Assembly: GCA_025934375.1 (NCBI GenBank)
Contig: JAICYD010000051.1
Coordinates: 1 to 44,616 of the forward strand
Direction: 5' to 3'
DNA length: 44,616 nt
From: Streptosporangiaceae bacterium
GTDB taxonomy: Bacteria; Actinomycetota; Actinomycetes; Streptosporangiales; Streptosporangiaceae
The notes under the pieces: model-generated
The model's input: only the letters and a program-made list of their open reading frames with translations
Told to the model about the DNA's origin: nothing
The model's database searches: none
Part shown: piece after piece, positions 15,684 to 23,721 of the stretch
How positions within the stretch are numbered: position 1 is the stretch's first letter
How the letters are laid out: every line of letters starts with the position of its first letter
Translations under genes and position numbers: made by a program

Positions 15684-16483
15684 TGGCCGGTCTGCGCGAA
15701 GTGATCTCCCGGCGGCCCGTGGCGGTGACCGCCGCCTTGTTCGGCGTGGTGGTCGTGGGGGCCGGGTCCTGGCTGGCGGTGTCCGCAGCCGGCTCGCCCG
15801 CTCCGGTCGCGCGGTCCAGTCGCCCGCCCGTCACCGCGACCCCCGGTAAGGGCGGCCATCCCGCGCCGGCCGCCCCGGGGGTTACCCAGGTGGCGATCGT
15901 CCTCGCCAACTCCCCGAGGTATGACAGGCCGAACCACCGCGCGGCGGGAACGGTCGTGGCCACGTGGGAGTACCGGCCCTCGATCCTCCCGGTCATCGCG
16001 ACCCGCCCCGGCTGGGTACGGGTGCGGATCCCGCAGCGGCCCAACGGCTCGACCTCCTGGCTGCCCGCCGACGATGTCGCGCTGAACGCGACCACCTACC
16101 GGATCGTCATCAACGTGACCACCAGGCGGCTGGCCCTGTACAGTCGCGGCAAGCTGGCCTTCACCGCCCCGGCCGGCATCGGCACGACCAGCGACCCGAC
16201 CCCGCCGGGGCATTACTTCCTCGCCTTCGACGAGGCGCCCCCGCACCGCGATTCCGGGTACGGCCCGTTCATCATGGTCACCTCGGCCCATTCGCCGAAC
16301 ATCGCCGACTGGGAGGGGTCCGGCGACGCCCTCATCGGCATCCACGGCCCGCTCGGCGAGGACGCGGCGATCGGCGCCGGCGGGGCGCGGATCTCCCACG
16401 GCTGCATCCGGCTGCACGAGTCGGCGCAACTGAAGCTGCGCGTCGTGCCGCCCGGCACCCCCATCGACATCGTCACCAGCTAA
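15683..16483 (+). CDS. L,D-transpeptidase (YkuD family) with N-terminal membrane anchor
   Basis: 266 residues. TM or signal anchor lies at about 12-34, followed by a Pro/Ala-rich linker and an SH3-like region (AAGTVVATWEYRPSILPVIA to WLPADDV). The YkuD domain begins at YRIVINVTTRRLALY. Catalytic motif is IGIHGP (His221) and RISHGCIRL (Cys241). It cross-links peptidoglycan stems by 3-3 bonds or attaches proteins on the outer face of the membrane. ATG 15683 lacks a strong ribosome binding site and overlaps a possible leader-peptide stop. Separated by 45 bp from the following gene. Confidence 0.92.
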   Translation: MAGLREVISRRPVAVTAALFGVVVVGAGSWLAVSAAGSPAPVARSSRPPVTATPGKGGHPAPAAPGVTQVAIVLANSPRYDRPNHRAAGTVVATWEYRPSILPVIATRPGWVRVRIPQRPNGSTSWLPADDVALNATTYRIVINVTTRRLALYSRGKLAFTAPAGIGTTSDPTPPGHYFLAFDEAPPHRDSGYGPFIMVTSAHSPNIADWEGSGDALIGIHGPLGEDAAIGAGGARISHGCIRLHESAQLKLRVVPPGTPIDIVTS

Positions 16484-16528
16484 GCGCCGCCAGGGGTGGA
16501 TGCCGGGGGCCCGATGCGCTGATTCGCC

Positions 16529-17380
16529 GTGAACAACGCCGTGCTTTTCGGCATCATTCGTGGCATGACGGCCAACGACGAACCGGGGATGGCGGTCGCG
16601 GCGGCGCGCCTGCTTGATCAGCTACGGGTGTCGGCCTACCACCGCAAGGAGACCGCCGCCACCCTCGCGCGGCTCGGCGACCAGCCGAAGGCGGCCGCCT
16701 ACGTTGAGCTGATGCGCCTGATGGCGATGGGCCGGGCCGAAGACCCCGCCCGGGACCTGCGGCTGGGGGCCGGCGACGAGGACGGCGCGTTCCAGCGGCT
16801 GTACACCGCCCGGGCGCTGGGCGCCCTCGGCCTGCAGTACTCCGCCGAGGCCGCCGCGGCCCTGCGGTCGGTCATCGCCTTGTACCCCGGGTGGATTCGC
16901 GTGCAGGCGGCGCGGGAGCTCGGCGCGCTCGGCGAGCCGTACCAGCCCGAGGCCGCGGCGGTCCTGCGGCAGGAGGTCGGCCCGGACAAGGACCAGTATT
17001 ACGGCGGCACCAGCGTCAACCTCGACGCCGCGCGAGCGTTCGCGACCTGGGGCCCGCAGTGGAAGGAGGAGTCGGCGGCGGCGCTGCGGCGCCTGGCGGG
17101 GGAGCGGCGCTGCTACCGGCAGCGCCCGGCGGCCGCCGTCGCGCTCGCGGAGCTTGACGAGGCCTACCGGGACGAGGCGCTGGCGTTCTTGATCGACGCC
17201 GTCTCCGCCACCGGGCTGTCGGAGTCCACGGCGATCCCCGAGGCGGCCCAGGCCGCTCTCACGCTCAGCCCGTCATCGGCGGGCCAGGTCGCCGGGATCC
17301 TGCGCGCTCACCTCGCCGCCCCCGGTCTCGGCGCGGAAGAGCGCCAGCACGTCCAGCAAGCCCTGGCCGCGATCGGGTAA
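16529..17380 (+). CDS. HEAT-like repeat protein of unknown function
   Basis: 283 residues, all helical in appearance, with repeated units of about 35 residues containing ALGALGLQYSAEAAAALRSV, ELGALGEPYQPEAAAVLRQE, and ATWGPQWKEESAAALRRLA. The pattern of paired helices with Leu-Gly-Glu/Asp turns resembles HEAT/PBS-lyase-type repeats, which mediate protein contacts. No enzymatic motif, signal peptide or TM is visible. The GTG at 16529 has no clear ribosome binding site; ATG 16565 is equally possible. It ends 16 bp from the broken HNH gene on the other strand. Similar repeats accompany NTPase and TPR proteins in actinobacteria, but none is adjacent here. Confidence 0.7.
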   Translation: MNNAVLFGIIRGMTANDEPGMAVAAARLLDQLRVSAYHRKETAATLARLGDQPKAAAYVELMRLMAMGRAEDPARDLRLGAGDEDGAFQRLYTARALGALGLQYSAEAAAALRSVIALYPGWIRVQAARELGALGEPYQPEAAAVLRQEVGPDKDQYYGGTSVNLDAARAFATWGPQWKEESAAALRRLAGERRCYRQRPAAAVALAELDEAYRDEALAFLIDAVSATGLSESTAIPEAAQAALTLSPSSAGQVAGILRAHLAAPGLGAEERQHVQQALAAIG

Positions 17381-17396
17381 CCACCCGCAACTCGCG

Positions 17397-17895
17397 TCAA
17401 GCGGGGTATTGCCAGGGTCCTTGGGTGTAGGTGCGGCCGGATGGGGTGGTCCACTGGTGCCAGCCGGGGGTGGGGGAGGTGAGGTTCCAGCAGCTTGCCG
17501 GCGGCCACCAGCGAGACGCGCAGCTGGGCGGCGACCTCGTGCTCCAGGTCCCGCTCCCACTCCCAGGGCAGCCCGGCGCTGGCCATGCCCTTCTCGGGGA
17601 CCGCGCGGCGGCGGATCATCTCCCGCACCAGGCCGAGCTTGCGCGCCGCCGCCCACGACTCGGCCGCCTTCCAGCGGCCCATCAGCCCCAGCGCCTCGTC
17701 GTCGGTCGCGCCCGGGCAGCGGTCATCCGCGCCGGTCAGGTCGCTGAGGACCATCACGTGCCACGCGTTCGGCCGGGCAGTGTCCCCGCACCGGTCCTGC
17801 GCGAAGTCGGCCAGCCGGTCATCGCGTCCGTCGCGGTTGGCGGGGTACGCCCCGGCGCCACCTAGCCCCTCGACCCTGAAATCCACCGCGCGCAC
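17397..17895 (-). pseudogene. Remnant of DUF222/13E12 HNH endonuclease (head and tail only)
   Basis: From GTG 17895 (GAGGG upstream) the frame encodes the family's N-terminus: VRAVDFRVEGLGG, ATDDEALGLMGRWKAAESWAAARKLGLVREMIRRR, PWEWERDLEHEVAAQLRVSLVAAGKL. Intact members then continue for some 300-400 residues. Here, near 17492-17500, a different frame immediately takes over and encodes the family's C-terminal tail, WNLTSPTPGWHQWTTPSG then RTYTQGPWQYPA, stopping at TGA 17397-17399. The central DUF222 part and the HNH zinc-binding nuclease motif are missing, and the junction is out of frame. The product cannot be a nuclease. Confidence 0.8.
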
Positions 17896-17928
17896 CTCCG
17901 CCCAACCCTCGCTTGATTGAGTGAGCAA

Positions 17929-18079
17929 TCTGTAAAGCTACTTCGAATATTGTCACAAATAATGATGATTGTCAGGTAATGTGAAGGCGCTGACCTGCGC
18001 TGGACAGGCGGGTCACGGACGAGGCGCGGTCCGCGCCATTGCGCGGGAGGTCCTGGCGAGGATCGCGGGCAGCGATGCG
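17929..18079. other. Short spacer upstream of the HNH remnant
   Basis: It includes an AT-rich stretch near 17930-17980 that could be the old promoter of the remnant gene. I see no gene in it. Confidence 0.3.
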
Positions 18080-18099
18080 GATGGCGCAGAAGCGCCGTC
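18080..18099 (-). terminator. Terminator hairpin of the S53 protease gene
   Basis: GATGGCGC (18080-18087) pairs with GCGCCGTC (18092-18099) around a 4 nt loop, 24 bp beyond the protease stop. Confidence 0.6.
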
Positions 18100-18122
18100 C
18101 CGTTGAGTAGAGAATGGGTGGG

Positions 18123-20618
18123 TTAGCTCACGGCCCAGAGCTCGCCGGGGTCGCCGTAGCAGTCGTTGAGGACCAGGGTGGCGCCGGCCGCCTTGCTGTT
18201 GCCGGGGACGGCCAGGCACAGGCCCGAGTCGAACTGCTGGATCTCGCCGTCGGGCAGCGGGAACCACAGGTTGCTGGCGAACGGGTTCGACGGGCTGAAG
18301 CAGGGGCCGAGCTTGACCCGCGCGCCGTTCAGGTAGGCGATGGTGCCGTCGCTTTCGGTGACCGCGGTGGCGACCCAGCACTGCCCGGCGTGAGTGGCCG
18401 GGAAGATCTGCGGGGTGGAGAACAGGTCCCACTTCTGCGGGGTGGTGCCCAGGCACGGCCCGACGGTGACCGAGGTGCCCGTGGTGGTCTTGCCGCCCGG
18501 GTCGTTCACGCACATGCCCGCGATCGCCGACATCACCGGGCCCGGCGGCACGGTGAAGTCCTGAGCGGGCAGTCCCGGCAGGCAGTCGAAGATGTCGGCC
18601 TGGGTGCCGTTGGGGGTGGGCTTGCCCATCAGGTCAGCCGGATCGTCCAGGCAGCGCCCGCTGGCCGGGTTGGCCAGGGTGACGGGGCTGTCTTGCATTG
18701 ACCAGCCTTGCCGGGGACTGCCGGCGCAGGGCATGAGGACGACCTTCGAGCCGTTCGCCTTGCCGTTCCCGCTGATGGTCAGGCACTTGCCGTGAATGAC
18801 CAGCCGCCCGGAGCCATCCGGGTTGGGGTCGGGGAGGTAGGTCCACTGCTGCTCGGCCTTGCCGTCGCAGGCGAACAGCTCGATCTTGGTGCCGTCCTTG
18901 ACGCTGTTGCCGGTGTCGGTCAGGCACCTGACGGGCGGGTGCTCCAGGGTCAGCCGGACCGGGCCGGTGACCTTGCGGTAGGCGGTGCGCAGGTTCGGCG
19001 CGACGACGATGCGGAAGGACGCCGACCCGTGGGCGCTCGTCTCGTCGGTCGCGGTCACCGTGACGTGGAAGGTGCCGTCGGCGGCGGGCAGCGTCCCGGA
19101 GACGCGGCCGGTGCCCGGGTTGATCGACAGGCCCGTGGGCAGGCCGGCGGCCGAGTAGGTCAGCGGCTGCCCGGCGGCCGAGTCCAGCGCCTGGATGGAC
19201 AACGCGAACGGGCGCCCGACGCCGGCGTCCCGGTTCCCCGGGTCGGTCACCGTGATGACGCTGTTCGCCGGGGGCGTGAACGCGGCGACGCCGCTGGGCG
19301 TCCCCCAGCCGGTCGGGCCGTCGTACCCGGCGATCGCGTGGCACAGGTACGCGCGGACGCTCTCGCAGTGGCCGTTGGACCCCGACGTCACGTCGTTGAG
19401 GCTGGCCGCCCGGCCGGGCAGGTACAGGTAGCTGGCCGGGAAGGTGCGCGGCTGGGGCTGGCCGGCCAGCGCGTACACCCCGGCGATGATCGGGGCCGAG
19501 GCGCTGGTCCCGCCGACCGCCTGCCAGTCGACCGGCTGCCCTTCGAACGGGGTGCTGTCGTAGACCCAGACCCCGGTGTTGGGGTCACCGACGGCGGACA
19601 CGTCGTTGTCGGTACGGGCCAGGCATCCGGCCGGCTCGCTGTTGTCGGCCCGCTGCCAGGCGGGCTTGGCCCAGGTGGCCGCGCAGCCCGAGCCGGTCCC
19701 GTTCCAGGCCGTCTCTGACCAGCCGCGCGACGCCTGCGGGTCGCGGATCAGCGACGTCCCGCCGACCGACGTCACGAACTGCGACGACGCCGGGAACGCG
19801 GTCGAGTACCCGTTGTCCCCGGAGGCGGCGACGATGGCCACGCCCGGGTGGTGGAAGTGCTGCTCGTCGCTGGGCACGGCGAAGCCGCCCCAGCTGTCCG
19901 ACACGTACAAGGCGCCCAGGGCGACCGCTTGGTCCTCGGCGGCCTCCAGGTCCGTGGTGAGGTCCGAGCTCGCCTCCACCAGCAGGATGTGGCAGTTCGG
20001 GCAGATCGCGGTCACCATGTCGATGTCGAGGGATTCCTCAACCTCCCAGCCGCCGCTGACGTCCGCCTTCGGGAGCGGGGTCGCCGCCCCCTTCTGGTTG
20101 ACCTTCGTCACGCAGCCGGCCCCGGTCGCGGTATCGCACGCGGGCAGGCCCCACTGCTGCCGGTAGGTGGCCAGGTCAGCGGCGGCGTTCGGGTCATCGA
20201 AGGCGTCCACGACCGCGACGGTCTGGCCCTGGCCCGCGCCGGCGGGCGCCGTCGTGAGGGCGTACGCGCTTCGCAGGTCCGCCGGGTCGTACGCGCCGGG
20301 GGTCACCAGGGTGGGCACCACGGTCGCGGGGCGGGTGCTGGCGTGCACCGCGCTGCGGATGAGGGCGAAGCACGACATCTGCCCCGGGCTGGCCGGAGCG
20401 TCGCAGGCCGCCCGGATCCCGGCCGGCGGCTTCCGGCCGGGCGCTGCCGTCCGCGCCAGGCCGGGATGGCGGGCGGCGAGCGCCGCGCGCGCCGCGGACT
20501 CTGGTGGACCGGCGCGGTCCACGCCGGAACTCGCCGGGGCGGCCCCCGCGACCGCGAACGACGCGACGGCCGCTACCGCGACCGCGAGCCTCCCGAACAT
20601 CCCCGCCACAGCTCGCAT
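18123..20618 (-). CDS. Secreted S53 (sedolisin-like) serine protease with Ig-like and ricin-type lectin repeats
   Basis: 831 residues. A signal peptide (MRAVAGMFGRLAVAVAAVASFAVAGAAPA) is followed by a short pro-region and the S53 domain (about 105-430). Sedolisin triad motifs are GGWEVEESLDIDMV (E-x3-D) and VGGTSASAPIIAG (Ser), with DSWGG supplying the oxyanion Asp; TVAVVDAFDDPNAAADL starts the fold. A putative-Ig domain follows (PLTYSAAGLPTGLSINPGTG). The C-terminal 270 or so residues are ricin-B-like with QQW-type motifs (EQQWTYLP, RQGWSM, PQKWDLF). It probably degrades proteins outside the cell while docked to glycans. The pro-domain is shorter than in classic sedolisins. Confidence 0.88.
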   Translation of the reverse strand: MRAVAGMFGRLAVAVAAVASFAVAGAAPASSGVDRAGPPESAARAALAARHPGLARTAAPGRKPPAGIRAACDAPASPGQMSCFALIRSAVHASTRPATVVPTLVTPGAYDPADLRSAYALTTAPAGAGQGQTVAVVDAFDDPNAAADLATYRQQWGLPACDTATGAGCVTKVNQKGAATPLPKADVSGGWEVEESLDIDMVTAICPNCHILLVEASSDLTTDLEAAEDQAVALGALYVSDSWGGFAVPSDEQHFHHPGVAIVAASGDNGYSTAFPASSQFVTSVGGTSLIRDPQASRGWSETAWNGTGSGCAATWAKPAWQRADNSEPAGCLARTDNDVSAVGDPNTGVWVYDSTPFEGQPVDWQAVGGTSASAPIIAGVYALAGQPQPRTFPASYLYLPGRAASLNDVTSGSNGHCESVRAYLCHAIAGYDGPTGWGTPSGVAAFTPPANSVITVTDPGNRDAGVGRPFALSIQALDSAAGQPLTYSAAGLPTGLSINPGTGRVSGTLPAADGTFHVTVTATDETSAHGSASFRIVVAPNLRTAYRKVTGPVRLTLEHPPVRCLTDTGNSVKDGTKIELFACDGKAEQQWTYLPDPNPDGSGRLVIHGKCLTISGNGKANGSKVVLMPCAGSPRQGWSMQDSPVTLANPASGRCLDDPADLMGKPTPNGTQADIFDCLPGLPAQDFTVPPGPVMSAIAGMCVNDPGGKTTTGTSVTVGPCLGTTPQKWDLFSTPQIFPATHAGQCWVATAVTESDGTIAYLNGARVKLGPCFSPSNPFASNLWFPLPDGEIQQFDSGLCLAVPGNSKAAGATLVLNDCYGDPGELWAVS

Positions 20619-20816
20619 CGTCGCTCCTCGCGCGTTTCCAGCGGATCAGGCCACGGGAAATCTGTCATACGCGAGCGGTGACCGCAACCTAACACGCGTT
20701 GATTTCTGTCACAGGTGTTGGGTATTGACGGTGAGGACGGTTGATGCCTGGCCTGACCTGTGGCTTTTCACCGGGCGAGGGCGGGTTACCGGGGGTTCGC
20801 GGGTTATCGTGGCGGC

Positions 20817-22649
20817 GTGACTCGCAGCGCCGGTAACACGGATCTGATCATTGTGGGGGCCGGACTGGCCGGGTCGGCCGCCGCCTGGGCGGCATCGGCC
20901 CGGGGCCGGTCAGTCGTGGTGCTGGAGGCGTTCACGGCCGGGCACAAGCGCGGCAGTTCCCACGGCAGCGCGCGAATCTTCCGGCACGCCTACCCCGACC
21001 CGCTGTACGTGCGGATGATGGCCCGGGCGCTTACCGCGTGGGAGCGACTGCAGGAGGATGCCGGCGAGCAGTTCCTGCGGTTCACCGGAGGCATCGACTA
21101 CGGGCCGGGGCGCGACCCGGAGGGACTGCGCGCGGTCGTTGAGTCCTGCGGCGTCCCGGCCAAGCTGCTGCGGCCGCAGGAAGCGGCCGAGCGCTGGCCC
21201 GGCCTCAACTTCGGCGCTGCCGGCGCCTTCGGCGCCGCTGGCGATCATGGCCCGGGCGGCTCGGTCATGTACCACGCCGCCGCCGGGGTGCTCGACCCCG
21301 ACCGCGCGATGGCCGCGATGCTGCGGCTCGCCCAGGCGCGGGGCGCCGACGTCCGCTTCGGCGCGCCGGCCGAGCGCGTCAGCGTGAGCGGGGACAGCGT
21401 GACCGTCGCGACCGCGAACGGGCCGGTCACCGCCCCGGTGGCGATCATCGCGCCCGGCGCCTGGATCGCCCCCCTGCTCGATGGCCTGGTTGACCTGCCT
21501 CCGCTACGGGTCACCCAGCAGCAGGTCTTTCACTTCGCGCCGGCCCGGCCGACGGCGCCCGGTGCGGCTGCCTGGCCGATCTTCATCCACGACAGCGATG
21601 ACGGCTTCTACTACGGCCTGCCCGGCGGCCGCGACGGTGAGGTCCCCGGCGCGATCAAGCTCGGGGAGATGGGCCGCGGCACCCTCACCACGGCCGACAC
21701 GCGCGACTTCATGGTGGATCCCACGGAACGACGGCGGGCGATCCGCTTCACTGGCCAGCGCCTGCCCGGTCTCGTGAGCGAGCCGGTTAACGAGGTGACC
21801 TGCCTGTTCACCGAGACCGCGAACGAGGACTTCATCCTCGACCGCCGCGGCCCGCTCGTCGTCGCCTCCGCCTGCTCCGGCCACGGCGCCAAGTTCGCAC
21901 CGCTCACCGGTGAGATCCTCGCCGACCTGGCGGACGGCCAGCCGCCTGCGGAGGCGAGGTTCACCCTCGCCGCGCACCGCGCCCCCGGGACGGGCTTATC
22001 CCCGGGAGGGCGCCGGATCGGCTTATCCGCGGGAGAAGGTAGCCCGGACCACGCCGACTTGCCCCTCACCGCCGATGACCGGGGCGGTGGCCAGCTCGGC
22101 GGGCGGCTGCGCGCCCAGCCGGGTGAGGATGGCCACGGTAATGGGAGTGCGGGCGCGCTGGTTGCCGTCGTCGATCTTCAGCGCGGCGGCGGTGCCGTCG
22201 GCCAGCGCGAACGCGTCGACGCCCTCCGCGCCGGACTTGACCAGCAGGCCGGGGATGGCCACCATCAGCCGCCGCTCGTCGCGGGTGGTGCCACTGGTCC
22301 ACTCCGGGAACTTGCGCATCGCGTCGGCGACCTTCCGCTCCGGCGTCCCGTCGGCCGCCAGCACCAGCGCCCGGAACGCGCGGGCCAGGCCCGCCAGCGT
22401 CAGCGCGAACAGCGGGGCGCCGCAGCCGTCGACCCCGATGGCCGCGATCGGCTCCAGGGCCAGTTCCTCGATGGTGCGCATGATGTGAACCTGCAGCGGG
22501 TGCGCCGGCTCCCGGTAGGTCTGCGTCGGCCAGTCGTTGGCGATGCAGGTCGCCAGCATCGCCGCGTGCTTGCCCGAGCAGTTGAAGCGTATCCGGGACT
22601 CGGGGGCGTCGCCTTCCCTGATGAGCCGGTGCGCGGTCGGCTCGTCTAG
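20817..22649 (+). CDS. Flavin amine oxidase (sarcosine oxidase/N-methyltryptophan oxidase-like) with read-through tail
   Basis: Residues 1-388 are a normal member: FAD-binding DLIIVGAGLAGSAAAWAASARG (GxGxxG), the substrate-loop RGSSHGSARIFRHAYPDPLY, and VTCLFTETANEDFILDR with the Cys that carries covalent FAD in relatives, ending FTLAAHR near 21980. Such proteins stop about here (370-390 residues). In this gene no stop codon occurs in frame until 22647, so the product would gain about 220 Arg/Gly/Gln-rich residues that are antisense translation of the convergent asparaginase gene. GTG 20817 is the likely, possibly leaderless, start. Confidence 0.75.
   Translation: MTRSAGNTDLIIVGAGLAGSAAAWAASARGRSVVVLEAFTAGHKRGSSHGSARIFRHAYPDPLYVRMMARALTAWERLQEDAGEQFLRFTGGIDYGPGRDPEGLRAVVESCGVPAKLLRPQEAAERWPGLNFGAAGAFGAAGDHGPGGSVMYHAAAGVLDPDRAMAAMLRLAQARGADVRFGAPAERVSVSGDSVTVATANGPVTAPVAIIAPGAWIAPLLDGLVDLPPLRVTQQQVFHFAPARPTAPGAAAWPIFIHDSDDGFYYGLPGGRDGEVPGAIKLGEMGRGTLTTADTRDFMVDPTERRRAIRFTGQRLPGLVSEPVNEVTCLFTETANEDFILDRRGPLVVASACSGHGAKFAPLTGEILADLADGQPPAEARFTLAAHRAPGTGLSPGGRRIGLSAGEGSPDHADLPLTADDRGGGQLGGRLRAQPGEDGHGNGSAGALVAVVDLQRGGGAVGQRERVDALRAGLDQQAGDGHHQPPLVAGGATGPLRELAHRVGDLPLRRPVGRQHQRPERAGQARQRQREQRGAAAVDPDGRDRLQGQFLDGAHDVNLQRVRRLPVGLRRPVVGDAGRQHRRVLARAVEAYPGLGGVAFPDEPVRGRLV
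21993..22035. repeat. Duplicated 16 bp block at the asparaginase stop
   Basis: GGCTTATCCCCGGGAG (21993-22008) and GGCTTATCCGCGGGAG (22020-22035) match at 15 of 16 positions, 27 bp apart. The second copy contains the asparaginase stop codon and last residues (Ser-Arg-Gly) on the minus strand. The first is an extra, in-phase copy located where the oxidase stop should be. Confidence 0.75.
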
Positions 22650-22985
22650 GGGCAGCGAGGCCGGGCATTGCAGGTCCGCCTCGGTGAGGCCGGCGATGTC
22701 GAGGATCTCGCGAACGCCCGCGACGTGGTAGTCCTCGCCGGAGTGGCTGGCCGCGGCCAGTGCGAGCAGTTCCCCCTCCAGCGGCAGCCCGGCCCGGAGC
22801 ATCGCCGTGGCCTGCAGCGGCTTGTTGGCCGAGCGAGGGAACACCGGCGAGTTGGCGTTGCCGGCGGTGAAGGCGAACGTCCCGTCCGATGCCACGGCGG
22901 CCAGCGCCCCCCGGTGCCGGGACTCCACGAACCCGGACCGGACGACCTCCGCGAGTACTGGGTTGGCGTCGGACATGTCAAGCAT
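22023..22985 (-). CDS. Asparaginase of the R. etli/thermolabile (PF06089) type
   Basis: 320 residues from ATG 22985. The family, unrelated to E. coli AnsA/AnsB, hydrolyses L-asparagine to aspartate and ammonia. Markers are VVRSGFVESRHRGALAAV, the nucleophile region FPRSANKPLQA (Ser and Lys), ALAAASHSGEDYHV, FNCSGKHAAMLATC with conserved Cys/Ser-Gly-Lys-His, and GVDGCGAPLFA. The frame extends 11 codons upstream, but the family start fits MLDMSDANP. There is no clear ribosome binding site. The 3' 627 bp overlap the read-through tail of the oxidase frame on the opposite strand. Confidence 0.92.
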   Translation of the reverse strand: MLDMSDANPVLAEVVRSGFVESRHRGALAAVASDGTFAFTAGNANSPVFPRSANKPLQATAMLRAGLPLEGELLALAAASHSGEDYHVAGVREILDIAGLTEADLQCPASLPLDEPTAHRLIREGDAPESRIRFNCSGKHAAMLATCIANDWPTQTYREPAHPLQVHIMRTIEELALEPIAAIGVDGCGAPLFALTLAGLARAFRALVLAADGTPERKVADAMRKFPEWTSGTTRDERRLMVAIPGLLVKSGAEGVDAFALADGTAAALKIDDGNQRARTPITVAILTRLGAQPPAELATAPVIGGEGQVGVVRATFSRG

Positions 22986-23101
22986 CACGTGCAGATTATT
23001 GCGTGCGCGTCGCTGCACGGGTGGAGGTTGTGGCCTAATAGCAGCGATAATGCCGTGATCGTCCGGTAAGAACGCGGACGGGATGCCGCACGATGATTGG
23101 C

Positions 23102-23140
23102 GGATAACAGCAAGATGCGCCCTCGCGGGGAGGGGGCGCT
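23102..23140 (+). repeat. Dispersed motif, copy 2, with hairpin, upstream of dtd
   Basis: GGATAACAGCAAGA (23102-23115) matches copy 3 exactly. It is followed by a different GC-rich inverted repeat, GCGCC...GGCGC (23117-23121 and about 23135-23139). It ends 14 bp before the dtd start, so it may be part of the dtd promoter or 5' leader. Confidence 0.65.
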
Positions 23141-23153
23141 AGGCTGACTTGCC

Positions 23154-23579
23154 GTGCGAGCAGTTGTGCAGCGGGTCACCCAGGCGAGCGTGACGGTCGA
23201 CGGGCAGGTAGTCGGGGCCATCGGCGAGCCGGGCCTGGCGGTGCTGGTCGGCATCACCCACGATGACACGCGGGCCAAGGCGGCCAAGCTCGCGGCCAAG
23301 CTGTGGGGGCTGCGCATCCTGGACGGGGAGAAGTCATGCTCCGACGTGTCGGCTCCGTTGCTGGTGATCAGCCAGTTCACCCTGTACGCGGAGACTAGCA
23401 AGGGCAGGCGCCCGACCTGGATCAACGCCGCGCCTGGCCCGGTCGCCGAGCCGCTGGTCGAGGCGGTAGTCGCGGAACTGCGCGCGCTGGGCGCGCACGT
23501 GGAAACGGGCCGCTTCGGCGCCGACATGAAGGTCGCCCTGGTCAACGACGGCCCGGTGACGATCATCGTGGACCTGTAG
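23154..23579 (+). CDS. dtd: D-aminoacyl-tRNA deacylase
   Basis: 141 residues, full length. It removes D-amino acids (and glycine) from mischarged tRNA in the cytoplasm. Family landmarks are the opening MRAVVQRVTQASVTVDG, the catalytic-groove motif ISQFTLYA, KGRRPTWINAAP, and the C-terminal ALVNDGPVTIIVD (the NxGPVT motif of the active site). GTG at 23154 has no ribosome binding site and is probably leaderless. The gene stands alone, bracketed by two copies of a dispersed repeat. Confidence 0.95.
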   Translation: MRAVVQRVTQASVTVDGQVVGAIGEPGLAVLVGITHDDTRAKAAKLAAKLWGLRILDGEKSCSDVSAPLLVISQFTLYAETSKGRRPTWINAAPGPVAEPLVEAVVAELRALGAHVETGRFGADMKVALVNDGPVTIIVDL

Positions 23580-23620
23580 CTGGCGGTTGCGGGCCGGGTG
23601 ACGGCTCGCGGGCGGGTTTT

Positions 23621-23674
23621 CATGATCGCGGGTCACTATCGATAGCGGGCTAGCGGTTCTGGCCCGCGATCATG
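23621..23674 (+). terminator. Large inverted repeat after dtd with an alternative inner stem
   Basis: CATGATCGCGGG (23621-23632) and CCCGCGATCATG (23663-23674) are perfect 12 bp arms around a 30 nt loop. The loop region contains TATCGATA and a competing stem GCGGGC/GCCCGC (23645-23650, 23662-23667). It lies 41 bp after the dtd stop and may be a terminator or a REP-like element. Confidence 0.55.
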
Positions 23675-23683
23675 GATGCCGGA

Positions 23684-23709
23684 GGATAACAGCAAGAGGC
23701 GCGGAGCGC
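23684..23709 (+). repeat. Dispersed motif, copy 3
   Basis: GGATAACAGCAAGA followed by GGCGCGGAGCGC. The first 14 bases match copy 2 and the last 18 match copy 1 exactly. It lies between dtd and a convergent gene. Confidence 0.7.
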
Positions 23710-23721
23710 GCGTGGCGGGGG

